64,000 nt of DNA from Nocardioides albertanoniae (GTDB lineage Bacteria > Actinomycetota > Actinomycetes > Propionibacteriales > Nocardioidaceae): assembly GCF_006716315.1 (NCBI RefSeq), contig NZ_VFOV01000001.1, positions 186,001-250,000 on the forward strand, read 5' to 3'. Within the stretch, counting starts at the first letter, position 1. Every line of letters begins with the position of its first letter. The notes under the pieces are model-generated. The model did no database searches, was not told the origin of the DNA, and worked only from the letters and a program-made list of their open reading frames with translations. Below are positions 8,727-16,059 of the stretch, one piece after another. The position numbers and the translations under genes are program-made.

Positions 8727-10043
8727 CTACTGAGTGTTCGTGGAGGGGTGCTCTGCGCCGCGGATGGGGAGTCCGGGGATCGGGCCGGTGGCTCCGAACG
8801 TCTCCAGAAGCTCCATCTCGGCCTCGATGACACCGGCGAGGCGGCGTACGCCTTCTCGGATGCGCTCCGGGGTGGGATAGCAGTAGGAGATACGCATCGA
8901 GGAGGCGCCGAAGCCGTCGGCGAAGAAGCCGGTGCCGGGCACGAACGCGACACGGGCGGTGACGGCACGAGGGAGCATCGCCTTGGAGTCGATGCCACCG
9001 GGGAGGGTCAGCCAGACGAAGAATCCGCCGTCGGGCTTGGTCCAGGTGCAGGCGGCCGGCATGTAGGCCTCGAGCGCGTCGAGCATCGCGTCGCGACGCT
9101 CGCGATACATCTCCCGCATCTCCTTGATCTGGCCCTGCCAGTCGTGGTTGGTCAGGTAGGCCGAGACGGCCATCTGGTTGAACGGCGGCGGGCAGAGCGT
9201 GGCCGACTCCTGCGCGAGCACGAGCTTCTCGCGGATCGCGGAGGGGGCCAGGGCCCAGCCGACACGCAGGCCGGGGGAGAACGTCTTGGAGAACGAGCCG
9301 AGGTAGATGACACCCGGGTCCTGAGCACGCATCGCGGGGCGCGGCTCGTCGTCGAAGCCGAGCAGGCCGTAGGGGTTGTCCTCCAGCACCAGGATGTCGT
9401 GGCGACGACAGATCTCGAGGATCTCGGTGCGGCGCTCGGCGCTCATGGTGACGCCGGTGGGGTTCTGGAAGTTGGGGATCGTGTAGAGGAACTTCGCCTT
9501 GCGACCCGAGGCCTTGGTGGCGACGATCGCCTGCTCGAGCGCGTCGGGGATGAGCCCGTCGGCGTCGACCTCGGCATGCACGACGTCGCACTGGTAGCCC
9601 TTGAAGACACCGAGAGCCCCGACGTACGAAGGAGCCTCACAGATCACGACGTCACCCGGGTCGCAGAAGACCCGGGTGACCAGGTCGACGGCCTGCTGTG
9701 AACCGACGGTGACCACGACGTCGTCGGGGTGGGCCTCGATGCCCTCCAGGCGCATGACCTCGCAGATCTGCTCCCGCAGCGCCGAGTCGCCCTGGCCGCC
9801 GCCGTACTGCAGCGCGGTCGCGCCCTTGTTGAGGATCAGCTCGCCGATCGAGTCGCCGACCACGTCCAGCGGCAGGCTGGAGATGTTGGGCATCCCGCCG
9901 GCGAGCGATACGACCTCCGGGCGGGCGGCCACGGCGAACAGGGCCCGCACCTCCGAGACCGTCATGCCTGCCGTGCGCGCGGCATAGCGGTCCGCGTACG
10001 GGTCGAGGCGGGATGATGTTGCGCGCTGGGGAAGATCAGTCAT
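8727..10043 (-). CDS. PLP-dependent aminotransferase, class I/II (LysN/2-aminoadipate type)
   Basis: 438 residues, fold-type I transaminase in the cytoplasm. The pyridoxal lysine lies in GSFSKTFSPGLRVGW. Other fold markers are LQYGGGQGDSALREQI, PNFQNPTGVTMS (the conserved NPTG) and SMRISYCYP (substrate-carboxylate Arg). There is no N-terminal GntR domain, so it is not a MocR regulator. Substrate cannot be fixed from sequence; relatives act on aromatic or branched amino acids, 2-aminoadipate or kynurenine. An aminotransferase beside parB is a common actinobacterial arrangement with no known functional link. Confidence 0.88.
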   Translation of the reverse strand: MTDLPQRATSSRLDPYADRYAARTAGMTVSEVRALFAVAARPEVVSLAGGMPNISSLPLDVVGDSIGELILNKGATALQYGGGQGDSALREQICEVMRLEGIEAHPDDVVVTVGSQQAVDLVTRVFCDPGDVVICEAPSYVGALGVFKGYQCDVVHAEVDADGLIPDALEQAIVATKASGRKAKFLYTIPNFQNPTGVTMSAERRTEILEICRRHDILVLEDNPYGLLGFDDEPRPAMRAQDPGVIYLGSFSKTFSPGLRVGWALAPSAIREKLVLAQESATLCPPPFNQMAVSAYLTNHDWQGQIKEMREMYRERRDAMLDALEAYMPAACTWTKPDGGFFVWLTLPGGIDSKAMLPRAVTARVAFVPGTGFFADGFGASSMRISYCYPTPERIREGVRRLAGVIEAEMELLETFGATGPIPGLPIRGAEHPSTNTQ

Positions 10044-10110
10044 GGTGTCACCATCATGAAGGATCGCATACGCTGGTGACAGAGTCTCAACCGAGGATCA
10101 GAGGTGAGAC

Positions 10111-10767
10111 GTGGCACGCCGCATCCTCCCGCTGACGCTGGATCTCTTCGCCGAGATCCCGGCGCCCTGCCGTGCCTGCCTGTTCTGGGAGCGCGACCCG
10201 GTCGGCCATCGTCGTGTCGACTCCTCGGATGCCGTCGGGGTCAAGGAGGCCTGGATCTCCGAGGTGCTCCGGGAGTGGGGATCGTGCGGACGCGTGGCCG
10301 TGATCGACGGCGACCCGGTCGGGTTCGTGCTCTACGCACCGCCGGTCTTCGTGCCGCGGGTGGCGTCCTTCCCCTCGGGCCCGGTCTCCGGCGATGCGGT
10401 GCTGATGACGACGGTGTGGATCGACCCGCGCCGGGCCGGCGGTGGCATCGGGCGGATGCTGGTGCAGGGGGTGGCCCGTGACCTGGTGCAACGCGGTCAG
10501 TTCAGGGCCATCGAGGCGTTCGGTGACGTCGGGCCGCTGAGCGGCATCCACGGCCGGCGATGCGCGGCCCCTGTCGACTTCCTGAGCCGTGTCGGCTTCA
10601 AGACGTTCCGGGAGCACCCCACCGTGCCGCGGATGCGGATGGATCTCAAGCAGACGGTCACCTGGATCGACGACTTCGAGCAGGCCTGGGAGCGACTGCG
10701 GGAGGTCGTACGCCCTCGCAGCCATCCGTCACCGGCCTCCACCGAGCTGCATCGCGATGCCGAGTGA
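10111..10767 (+). CDS. GNAT-family N-acetyltransferase
   Basis: 218 residues. The acetyl-CoA loop is seen as RRAGGGIGRMLVQGVARDL (R-x-x-G-x-G/A type), followed by a second half with EAFGDVG and ending in HPTVPRMRMDLKQTVTW. The GTG start at 10111 has GGTGA upstream. The N-terminal CRACLFWE motif with two cysteines is distinctive of this actinobacterial subfamily near parB. The acceptor substrate is unknown. It is divergent from the aminotransferase (67-base gap), so they may share regulation. Confidence 0.82.
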   Translation: MARRILPLTLDLFAEIPAPCRACLFWERDPVGHRRVDSSDAVGVKEAWISEVLREWGSCGRVAVIDGDPVGFVLYAPPVFVPRVASFPSGPVSGDAVLMTTVWIDPRRAGGGIGRMLVQGVARDLVQRGQFRAIEAFGDVGPLSGIHGRRCAAPVDFLSRVGFKTFREHPTVPRMRMDLKQTVTWIDDFEQAWERLREVVRPRSHPSPASTELHRDAE

Positions 10768-10783
10768 TGTTTCCCGTGAAACC
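10768..10783. promoter_or_regulatory. Degenerate parS-like site
   Basis: TGTTTCCCGTGAAACC matches parS at 14 of 16 positions (A to C in the centre). It follows the stop of the GNAT gene directly and may be a weak ParB site or a decayed one. Confidence 0.55.
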
Positions 10784-10813
10784 TCTGCTCGGTGGATGAC
10801 GCGCTCGAAATGA

Positions 10814-10849
10814 CACCTGCCCGCCACCCCAGAGGGTGGCGGGCAGGTG
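10814..10849. terminator. Bidirectional terminator between GNAT gene and trxA
   Basis: A perfect 15-bp stem, CACCTGCCCGCCACC (10814-10828) with its complement at 10835-10849, between two convergent genes. No long T-run. Confidence 0.85.
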
Positions 10850-10863
10850 GGTGACAGCGGGTG

Positions 10864-11193
10864 TCAGCCGATGAACTCCTGCAGCTCCTTGAGGAGCGCG
10901 GCCTTCGGCTTGGCGCCGACGATCGACTTCACGACCTCGCCGCCCTGGTAGACGTTGATGGTCGGGATGCCGGTCACGCGGTAGCTGGAGGGGGTGACCG
11001 GGTTCTCGTCGACGTTCATCTTGGTGAAGGTGACCTTGTCACCGTGCTCACCGGCGAGCTCCTCGAGGATCGGGGAGACCTGGCGGCACGGGCCGCACCA
11101 CTCGGCCCAGAAGTCGACCAGCACGGGCTTGTCGGACTTGAGGACGGTCGAGTCGAACTCGGCGTCGGTCACGGCGGAGATGTTGTCAGCCAC
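10864..11193 (-). CDS. trxA: Thioredoxin
   Basis: 109-residue cytoplasmic thioredoxin with the redox motif [10 protein letters not shown] and the cis-proline region TGIPTINVY. It passes electrons from thioredoxin reductase to ribonucleotide reductase, methionine sulfoxide reductases and other targets. It lies 123 bases downstream of trxB on the same strand, so the pair is likely cotranscribed. Confidence 0.97.
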   Translation of the reverse strand: MADNISAVTDAEFDSTVLKSDKPVLVDFWAEWCGPCRQVSPILEELAGEHGDKVTFTKMNVDENPVTPSSYRVTGIPTINVYQGGEVVKSIVGAKPKAALLKELQEFIG

Positions 11194-11273
11194 GATGGGT
11201 TCCTTCTCAGTAGGGACGGTTTGGGGAGGTCTGTGGTCAGAACGCCGGGGTCGTGTCGGGCATTCCCGGCGCC

Positions 11274-11305
11274 ACGGTGGTCGAGGTGGTCGAGACCACC
11301 ACCGT
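11274..11305. repeat. Nested inverted repeat between trxB and trxA
   Basis: ACGGTGGT (11274-11281) pairs with ACCACCGT (11298-11305). An overlapping 16-bp palindrome with arms GGTGGTC / GACCACC (11285-11300) lies inside. The same GGTCGAGACCAC core occurs before parA. It may be an mRNA structure or a small dispersed repeat. Confidence 0.5.
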
Positions 11306-11316
11306 AGATGCTCGGA

Positions 11317-12291
11317 TCAGACGGCGACGGCAGCCGCGTCGGTGTGGGCCCGGTGGGCGAGGTACTTCTCGGCGTCGAGCGCGGCCTGGCAGCCGGTGCC
11401 CGCGGCGGTGATCGCCTGACGGTAGACGTGGTCGACCAAGTCACCGGCGGCGAAGACGCCGTCGATGTTGGTGGCGGTGGTCTCACCCTGGGTGAGCACG
11501 TAGCCGTCGTCGTCGAGGTCGACCTGGCCGACGAGCAGCTCGGAGCGCGGGATGTGGCCGATCGCGATGAACAGGCCGCTGCACTCCAGGTCGCGCAGCT
11601 CGCCGGTCTTGGTGTCCTTGACGGTGATGCTCTCCACCGACAGCTCGCCGTTGATCGACTCGACCGCCGAGTTCCAGGCGATCTCCAGCTTGGGGTCGGC
11701 GAAGGCGCGCTCCTGCATGATCTTGGAGGCGCGCAGCTCGTCGCGGCGTACGAGGAGCGTGACCGAGGAGCCGAAGCGGGTCAGGAAGAGGGCCTCCTCC
11801 AGCGCCGAGTCGCCACCGCCGACGACCACGATGGGCTTCTGGCGGAAGAAGAAGCCGTCGCAGGTCGCACACCAGGAGACGCCCTTGCCGGAGAGCTCGT
11901 CCTCGCGGGGCAGGTCGAGCTTCTTGTAGCCCGAGCCGGTCGCGAGGATGACGGACTTCGCGTAGTGGGTCTCGGTGGCGGTCTTGACGACCTTCACCTC
12001 GCCGGTCAGGTCCAGCTCGACGACGTCGTCGGGCTCGAGCTCGGCACCGAAGCGCTCGGCCTGGGCGCGCATGTTGTCCATCAGCTCGGGGCCCATGATG
12101 CCGTCACGGAACCCCGGGAAGTTCTCCACGTCGGTCGTGTTCATCAAGGCGCCACCAGCGGTCACCGAGCCCTCGAAGACGAGCGGCTCCAGACCGGCGC
12201 GGGCGCTGTAGACCGCTGCGGTGTAGCCCGACGGGCCGGAGCCCACGACGATCACGTTGCGGGGTTCTGTCGGGGACGACGGGGTCGGCAT
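11317..12291 (-). CDS. trxB: Thioredoxin reductase (NADPH)
   Basis: 324-residue flavoenzyme. FAD motif [17 protein letters not shown] near the N-terminus, redox-active motif [14 protein letters not shown] motif [12 protein letters not shown], and the C-terminal FAD motif [16 protein letters not shown]. Length is typical of the low-molecular-weight class. It forms the reduction system with the neighbouring trxA. The 195 bases upstream contain no sigM/rsmA pair, which sits here in mycobacteria and streptomycetes, but a palindromic repeat element instead. Confidence 0.97.
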   Translation of the reverse strand: MPTPSSPTEPRNVIVVGSGPSGYTAAVYSARAGLEPLVFEGSVTAGGALMNTTDVENFPGFRDGIMGPELMDNMRAQAERFGAELEPDDVVELDLTGEVKVVKTATETHYAKSVILATGSGYKKLDLPREDELSGKGVSWCATCDGFFFRQKPIVVVGGGDSALEEALFLTRFGSSVTLLVRRDELRASKIMQERAFADPKLEIAWNSAVESINGELSVESITVKDTKTGELRDLECSGLFIAIGHIPRSELLVGQVDLDDDGYVLTQGETTATNIDGVFAAGDLVDHVYRQAITAAGTGCQAALDAEKYLAHRAHTDAAAVAV

Positions 12292-12363
12292 CTATGGCTC
12301 CTCAGGTGTGGCTGGCGAACTGCACAACAGATCGTAGGCCACGTACATTCCAGGACCCTGAAC

Positions 12364-12476
12364 GCCGAGACGTCACGTCTGCAGGTCGAGAGGTCAGGTG
12401 TGCAGGTCGAATGGGCATCGCAGTGCCAACTCGACCTGCAGGAGTGACTCTTCGGCCTGCGGGGGTGACTTCTCGG
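12364..12476. repeat. Palindromic interspersed element, copy A (113 bp)
   Basis: Begins GCCGAGACGTCAC and ends with the near-inverted GTGACTTCTCGG. Inside are two left-facing units with CTGCAGGTCGAGAGGTCA-like sequence and two right-facing units (CTCGACCTGCAGGAGTGAC and TTCGGCCTGCGGGGGTGAC) around a short centre. Related copies are at 21859-21970 and 44311-44426. It fills most of the gap between the pseudokinase gene and trxB. Confidence 0.85.
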
Positions 12477-12486
12477 GAGTGGCAGG

Positions 12487-14244
12487 TCAGGCGAGCGAGG
12501 TGCCGAGGACCTGGACTTCCTTGACCTCGGCGCGGTAGCCACCGTCGACGTTGGGCAGGCCGGTCATCCAGACCAGCACGAAGTTGCCGTCGGCAGGCTT
12601 GTCGAGCTTGATCTCGCCCTCGGTGCCGACGCTGCCCTTGGCGGCGGGAGCGCCGGTGGGATCGTCGGACCACGGGGAGTCGCCGACGTAGACCTCGATG
12701 TCGGTGGGCTCACCGATCATGTTGAACTTGAGCGAGTCGACGGAGTATTCGCCCCTGAGGTTGAGCACCAAGCCGATGCCGGGCTTGAGCGATCGCGGGT
12801 TCTCGCTGACCGGGCCGATCTGATCGTTGTAGCGGGACGTACGCCAGGCCAGACCGTTGGGGTCGCCGTCGACCACGAGGTTGACGAGGTCGGGGGTCTC
12901 GGTGGGCGGGTCGCCGTGGGGGTCGAGATCCTTGGCGGTGATGCCCTTGATCGGAGTGGGCTTGGCGGGCTTGTCGCCGTCGCCGCCCTGGTCACCGTCC
13001 GCTGCGGGATTCTCGGCGCTGGGAACGGAAGGCGTGTCGTTGACGATCTTCCAGGCGATCGTGCCGGCGACGAGCACCAGCACGACGAGAGCCACGCCCA
13101 TCGCGACGCGGATCCAGTTGGTGCCGGGCTTGCGGTCGTAGTTGGGCTCGTCGGCGATCGGCACGTTGGCCCCGGTCCACGAGCTCTGCCAGCCGTTGTA
13201 GGAGGCGTCGGGGGCCACCGGGCGGCGTGGCGCCGACTGCGGGCGCTGAGCGGATCGCTGCGGCGGCGTGTAGCCAGGGGTCTCGTCGGCGAAGAGCGGC
13301 TTCGACGGGGTCGGGTCCTGCATCGGCGGCGGCGTCGACGGACGCTGACGCTGGGGGCGCACGACCTCGGGGGCGACACCGACTGCACTGGCAGCGGCCG
13401 GTGCCTCGGCGGGCTCGGCCTTGGCCGGCGGGGCCATCGCCTGGGTCTCCTCGTCGGCGGCAGCTGGACGGTTGACGGGCGCGGTGGGCTCACCGGAGAA
13501 GCCGGCGAGCGCGGAGTGGAGCTCTGCGGCGCTCAGCGGCGCCATGTCGGCACCGCTGCCGAGCACCCGGTCGCACAGGTCGTCGAGCGGACGAGGTACG
13601 CCGGCGCGCACCTGCCGCGGGCGTAGCACGCGGCCGTGGTCGCGGGGAGCAGGCGGCATCGACGACAGGGTCTCGCCGGCCCACTTGCCGGTCAGCGCGG
13701 CATAGAGCACACCGGCGACGTCGACCTGGTCGCGGCGCTGGGAGTCACGGGTGTCGGGGTCGATGCCGTGGAGCGCCGCGTCGACGCCGAAGCCGATGAC
13801 GCGCACCGCACCGAGGTCGTCGAGCAGCACGGCCTCGGGGTTGAGCCGACCGTGGGCATGGCCCTGGTCATGGGCGAGGGCCAGCAGGTCGGCGACCTCG
13901 GAGGCGATCCAGGCGGCCTGCTGCGGCGGCAGCGGCCCACCGGCAGCCAGGGCGTTCTCCAGCGAGCTGCCGGCGCCCCACTCGTTGACGACGTACGCCA
14001 CCTGGTCGGTCTGGGCGGCGTCGAGGACGCGCAGCATGCGCGGGTCACCGATCGCGGCGGAGTTGCGGGCCGCGGCCATCAGGCGGGGCGCTCGTTCGTC
14101 GCGGGCGTCGAGCACGTGCACGGCGACCGGGCGGCCGAGCACTGCGTCCTGGGCGCGCCAGAAGCGTCCCTCGCGGGACTCGCTGAGCAGATCCGTCAGC
14201 TGATACCTACCGGCGAGGACGTCGCCTGATTGCGTGAACTCCAT
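12487..14244 (-). CDS. Membrane-anchored pseudokinase linked to MurJ
   Basis: 585 residues. The N-terminal part has a serine/threonine kinase fold (GRYQLTDLL, then GHAHGRLNPEAVLLDD), but key catalytic residues are missing: the VAIK lysine is replaced (VAVHVL), the HRD aspartate region reads HGRLNPE, and DFG reads GFG. A Pro-rich linker is followed by one membrane helix (RVAMGVALVVLVLVAGTIAW) and an extracytoplasmic domain resembling a galactose-binding fold. In Mycobacterium a pseudokinase domain fused to MurJ binds FhaA when phosphorylated; here it is a separate protein just downstream of murJ. Start 14244 is chosen for its purine-rich leader; ATG 14256 is the alternative. Confidence 0.82.
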   Translation of the reverse strand: MEFTQSGDVLAGRYQLTDLLSESREGRFWRAQDAVLGRPVAVHVLDARDERAPRLMAAARNSAAIGDPRMLRVLDAAQTDQVAYVVNEWGAGSSLENALAAGGPLPPQQAAWIASEVADLLALAHDQGHAHGRLNPEAVLLDDLGAVRVIGFGVDAALHGIDPDTRDSQRRDQVDVAGVLYAALTGKWAGETLSSMPPAPRDHGRVLRPRQVRAGVPRPLDDLCDRVLGSGADMAPLSAAELHSALAGFSGEPTAPVNRPAAADEETQAMAPPAKAEPAEAPAAASAVGVAPEVVRPQRQRPSTPPPMQDPTPSKPLFADETPGYTPPQRSAQRPQSAPRRPVAPDASYNGWQSSWTGANVPIADEPNYDRKPGTNWIRVAMGVALVVLVLVAGTIAWKIVNDTPSVPSAENPAADGDQGGDGDKPAKPTPIKGITAKDLDPHGDPPTETPDLVNLVVDGDPNGLAWRTSRYNDQIGPVSENPRSLKPGIGLVLNLRGEYSVDSLKFNMIGEPTDIEVYVGDSPWSDDPTGAPAAKGSVGTEGEIKLDKPADGNFVLVWMTGLPNVDGGYRAEVKEVQVLGTSLA

Positions 14245-14341
14245 ATCGGGCCCCATCCTTTCAGACCTTTGTATGGCGGACCTTGCCAACAGCACGGAGC
14301 CTGAGATGTCTACTCCGTCACCTGACAGGGTTGCCGCAGGT

Positions 14342-15979
14342 TCAGCGGCGCAGCCGTCCGGCGACCTTCTGCACCATCGCGGTCAGCTCCTTGACCTGGG
14401 CAGCCTGCGCCCCGAGGAGCAGCATGCCGAGATGCAGCGACCCGACGATAGCGGCCCCGATCAAGGCCAGCACCATCGTCGGCTCGTCGTTGACGAAGCC
14501 CAGCCCGGTGCGCAGCAGGTAGGCGGCGGCGGCCGCGACGAGCGTGATCATGACGAGCCGGGCGAGGAAGCCGAGCAGCCCTCGACCGTCGAGGTCGCCG
14601 AGGGTGCGCTTGAGCACGACGTACGAGACGACGGAGCCGACCAGGTAGGACAGCGAGTAGGCGGCGGCGAGCGCGGGCGCGGTGAACTCCGCGGAGACCG
14701 CCTTGGTCAGCAGCAGCGCGGCGACGATGTTGGTGGTGGCGACCGCGCACTGGATGAAGAAGACCGTGCGGTTCTGCTCGAGCGAGTAGAAGCCGCGCAG
14801 CAGCAGGTAGTGGATCGTGAAGAAGACCAGCCCGGCGGCGAAGACCGACAGCGTCGGGGCGTAGTCGCGGAACGCGTCGGCGCCGGCGCCGTAGCCGAAC
14901 AGGATGTGGGCGATGTCCTCCGACAGCACCGGCAGCAGGGCCGCGATCGGGATCACGATCGCGAGCGCGTTGCGGAGCTGGTGCGACAGCGTACGTCCCA
15001 GCTCGGGCAGCTCGCCGGCGGCGCCGTGGCGCGAGAGCAGCGGCAGGATCGCCGTCGCCAGCGAGACGGTGATGATCGAGTGCGGCACCTGGGTGACCAG
15101 GAAGCTGTTGGAGTAGACGGTGTAGCCCGTGCCGCCGGACTCCGAACCGCCCGAGGCGAGCTTGACGACAATCGTGTAGGCCACCTGGTTGACGACCACG
15201 AAGAGCACGGTCCACATGCCCAGCTTCGCTGTCTGGGAGAGCCCGGCGCCGCGGAAGTCGAAACGGGGGCGGTAGCGGACACCCGCCCGGTGAAGCACCG
15301 GTAGGAGCAGCAGGAACTGGAGCGCGATGCCGAAGGTAGAGCCCAGGCCGAGCAGCGTCTCCTGGCCGGTGGTGAAGCCACCGACGTCGGAGGGACCGAA
15401 GACGACCAGGTAGGTCACCAGGGTCGAGACGGCGATGATGTTGTTGGCGATCGGCGCCCACATCATCGGGCCGAAGCTGCCGCGGGCGTTGAGCACCTGC
15501 CCGACCAGCACGAACATCCCGTAGAAGAAGACCTGCGGCAGGCACCAGCGGGCGAAGTCGAGGGTCGACTCGAGCTGGGCCGCGTTCGCTACGGCGTACC
15601 ACTTGTCGTCGAGGTAGAGCCGCATCAGCAGCGGCGCCCCGACGACCAGGACGACCGTGACAGCACCGAGGAAGAGCCCGGCCAGCGTGATGATCCGGTC
15701 GGTGTACGCCGCTCCGCCGTCCTCGTCGTTCTTCTGCGCCTTGACCAGCTGCGGCACGAGCACCGCGTTGAAGACACCGCCGGCCAACAGGATGTAGAGC
15801 ATGTTGGGCACGGTGTTGGCGATGTTGAAGACGTCAGCGTGCAGCCCGGAACCGAGAGCGGCGACCAGGAGCGCGGAGCGGATGAACCCGCTGGCCCGGG
15901 AGAAGAGCGTCCCCGCGGCCATCACCGCGCTGTTGGCGAGAACCGAGCTGCCGCCGGACTTCTGCTCGGTCGTTGTCAC
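14342..15979 (-). CDS. murJ: Lipid II flippase MurJ (MviN)
   Basis: 545 residues with about 14 hydrophobic segments, the MOP-superfamily flippase that moves lipid II across the membrane. Family stretches include GTLFSRASGFIRSALLVAALG near the N-terminus and AGGVFNAVLVPQLV. The GTG start at 15979 (VTTTEQKSGGSS) is inferred from where similarity begins; the frame stays open far upstream without sense. It has no fused pseudokinase domain as in M. tuberculosis; that role is a separate gene 97 bases downstream. The DUF6049 gene lies upstream in the same direction. Confidence 0.93.
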   Translation of the reverse strand: MTTTEQKSGGSSVLANSAVMAAGTLFSRASGFIRSALLVAALGSGLHADVFNIANTVPNMLYILLAGGVFNAVLVPQLVKAQKNDEDGGAAYTDRIITLAGLFLGAVTVVLVVGAPLLMRLYLDDKWYAVANAAQLESTLDFARWCLPQVFFYGMFVLVGQVLNARGSFGPMMWAPIANNIIAVSTLVTYLVVFGPSDVGGFTTGQETLLGLGSTFGIALQFLLLLPVLHRAGVRYRPRFDFRGAGLSQTAKLGMWTVLFVVVNQVAYTIVVKLASGGSESGGTGYTVYSNSFLVTQVPHSIITVSLATAILPLLSRHGAAGELPELGRTLSHQLRNALAIVIPIAALLPVLSEDIAHILFGYGAGADAFRDYAPTLSVFAAGLVFFTIHYLLLRGFYSLEQNRTVFFIQCAVATTNIVAALLLTKAVSAEFTAPALAAAYSLSYLVGSVVSYVVLKRTLGDLDGRGLLGFLARLVMITLVAAAAAYLLRTGLGFVNDEPTMVLALIGAAIVGSLHLGMLLLGAQAAQVKELTAMVQKVAGRLRR

Positions 15980-16059
15980 AGATCCGCCGCTCGCTTCGCT
16001 CGCTGTGGCTCCTCGCTCGTCGCGCACGCCTGAGCTCGTTCCTCGCTCGCGCCCGCTCC

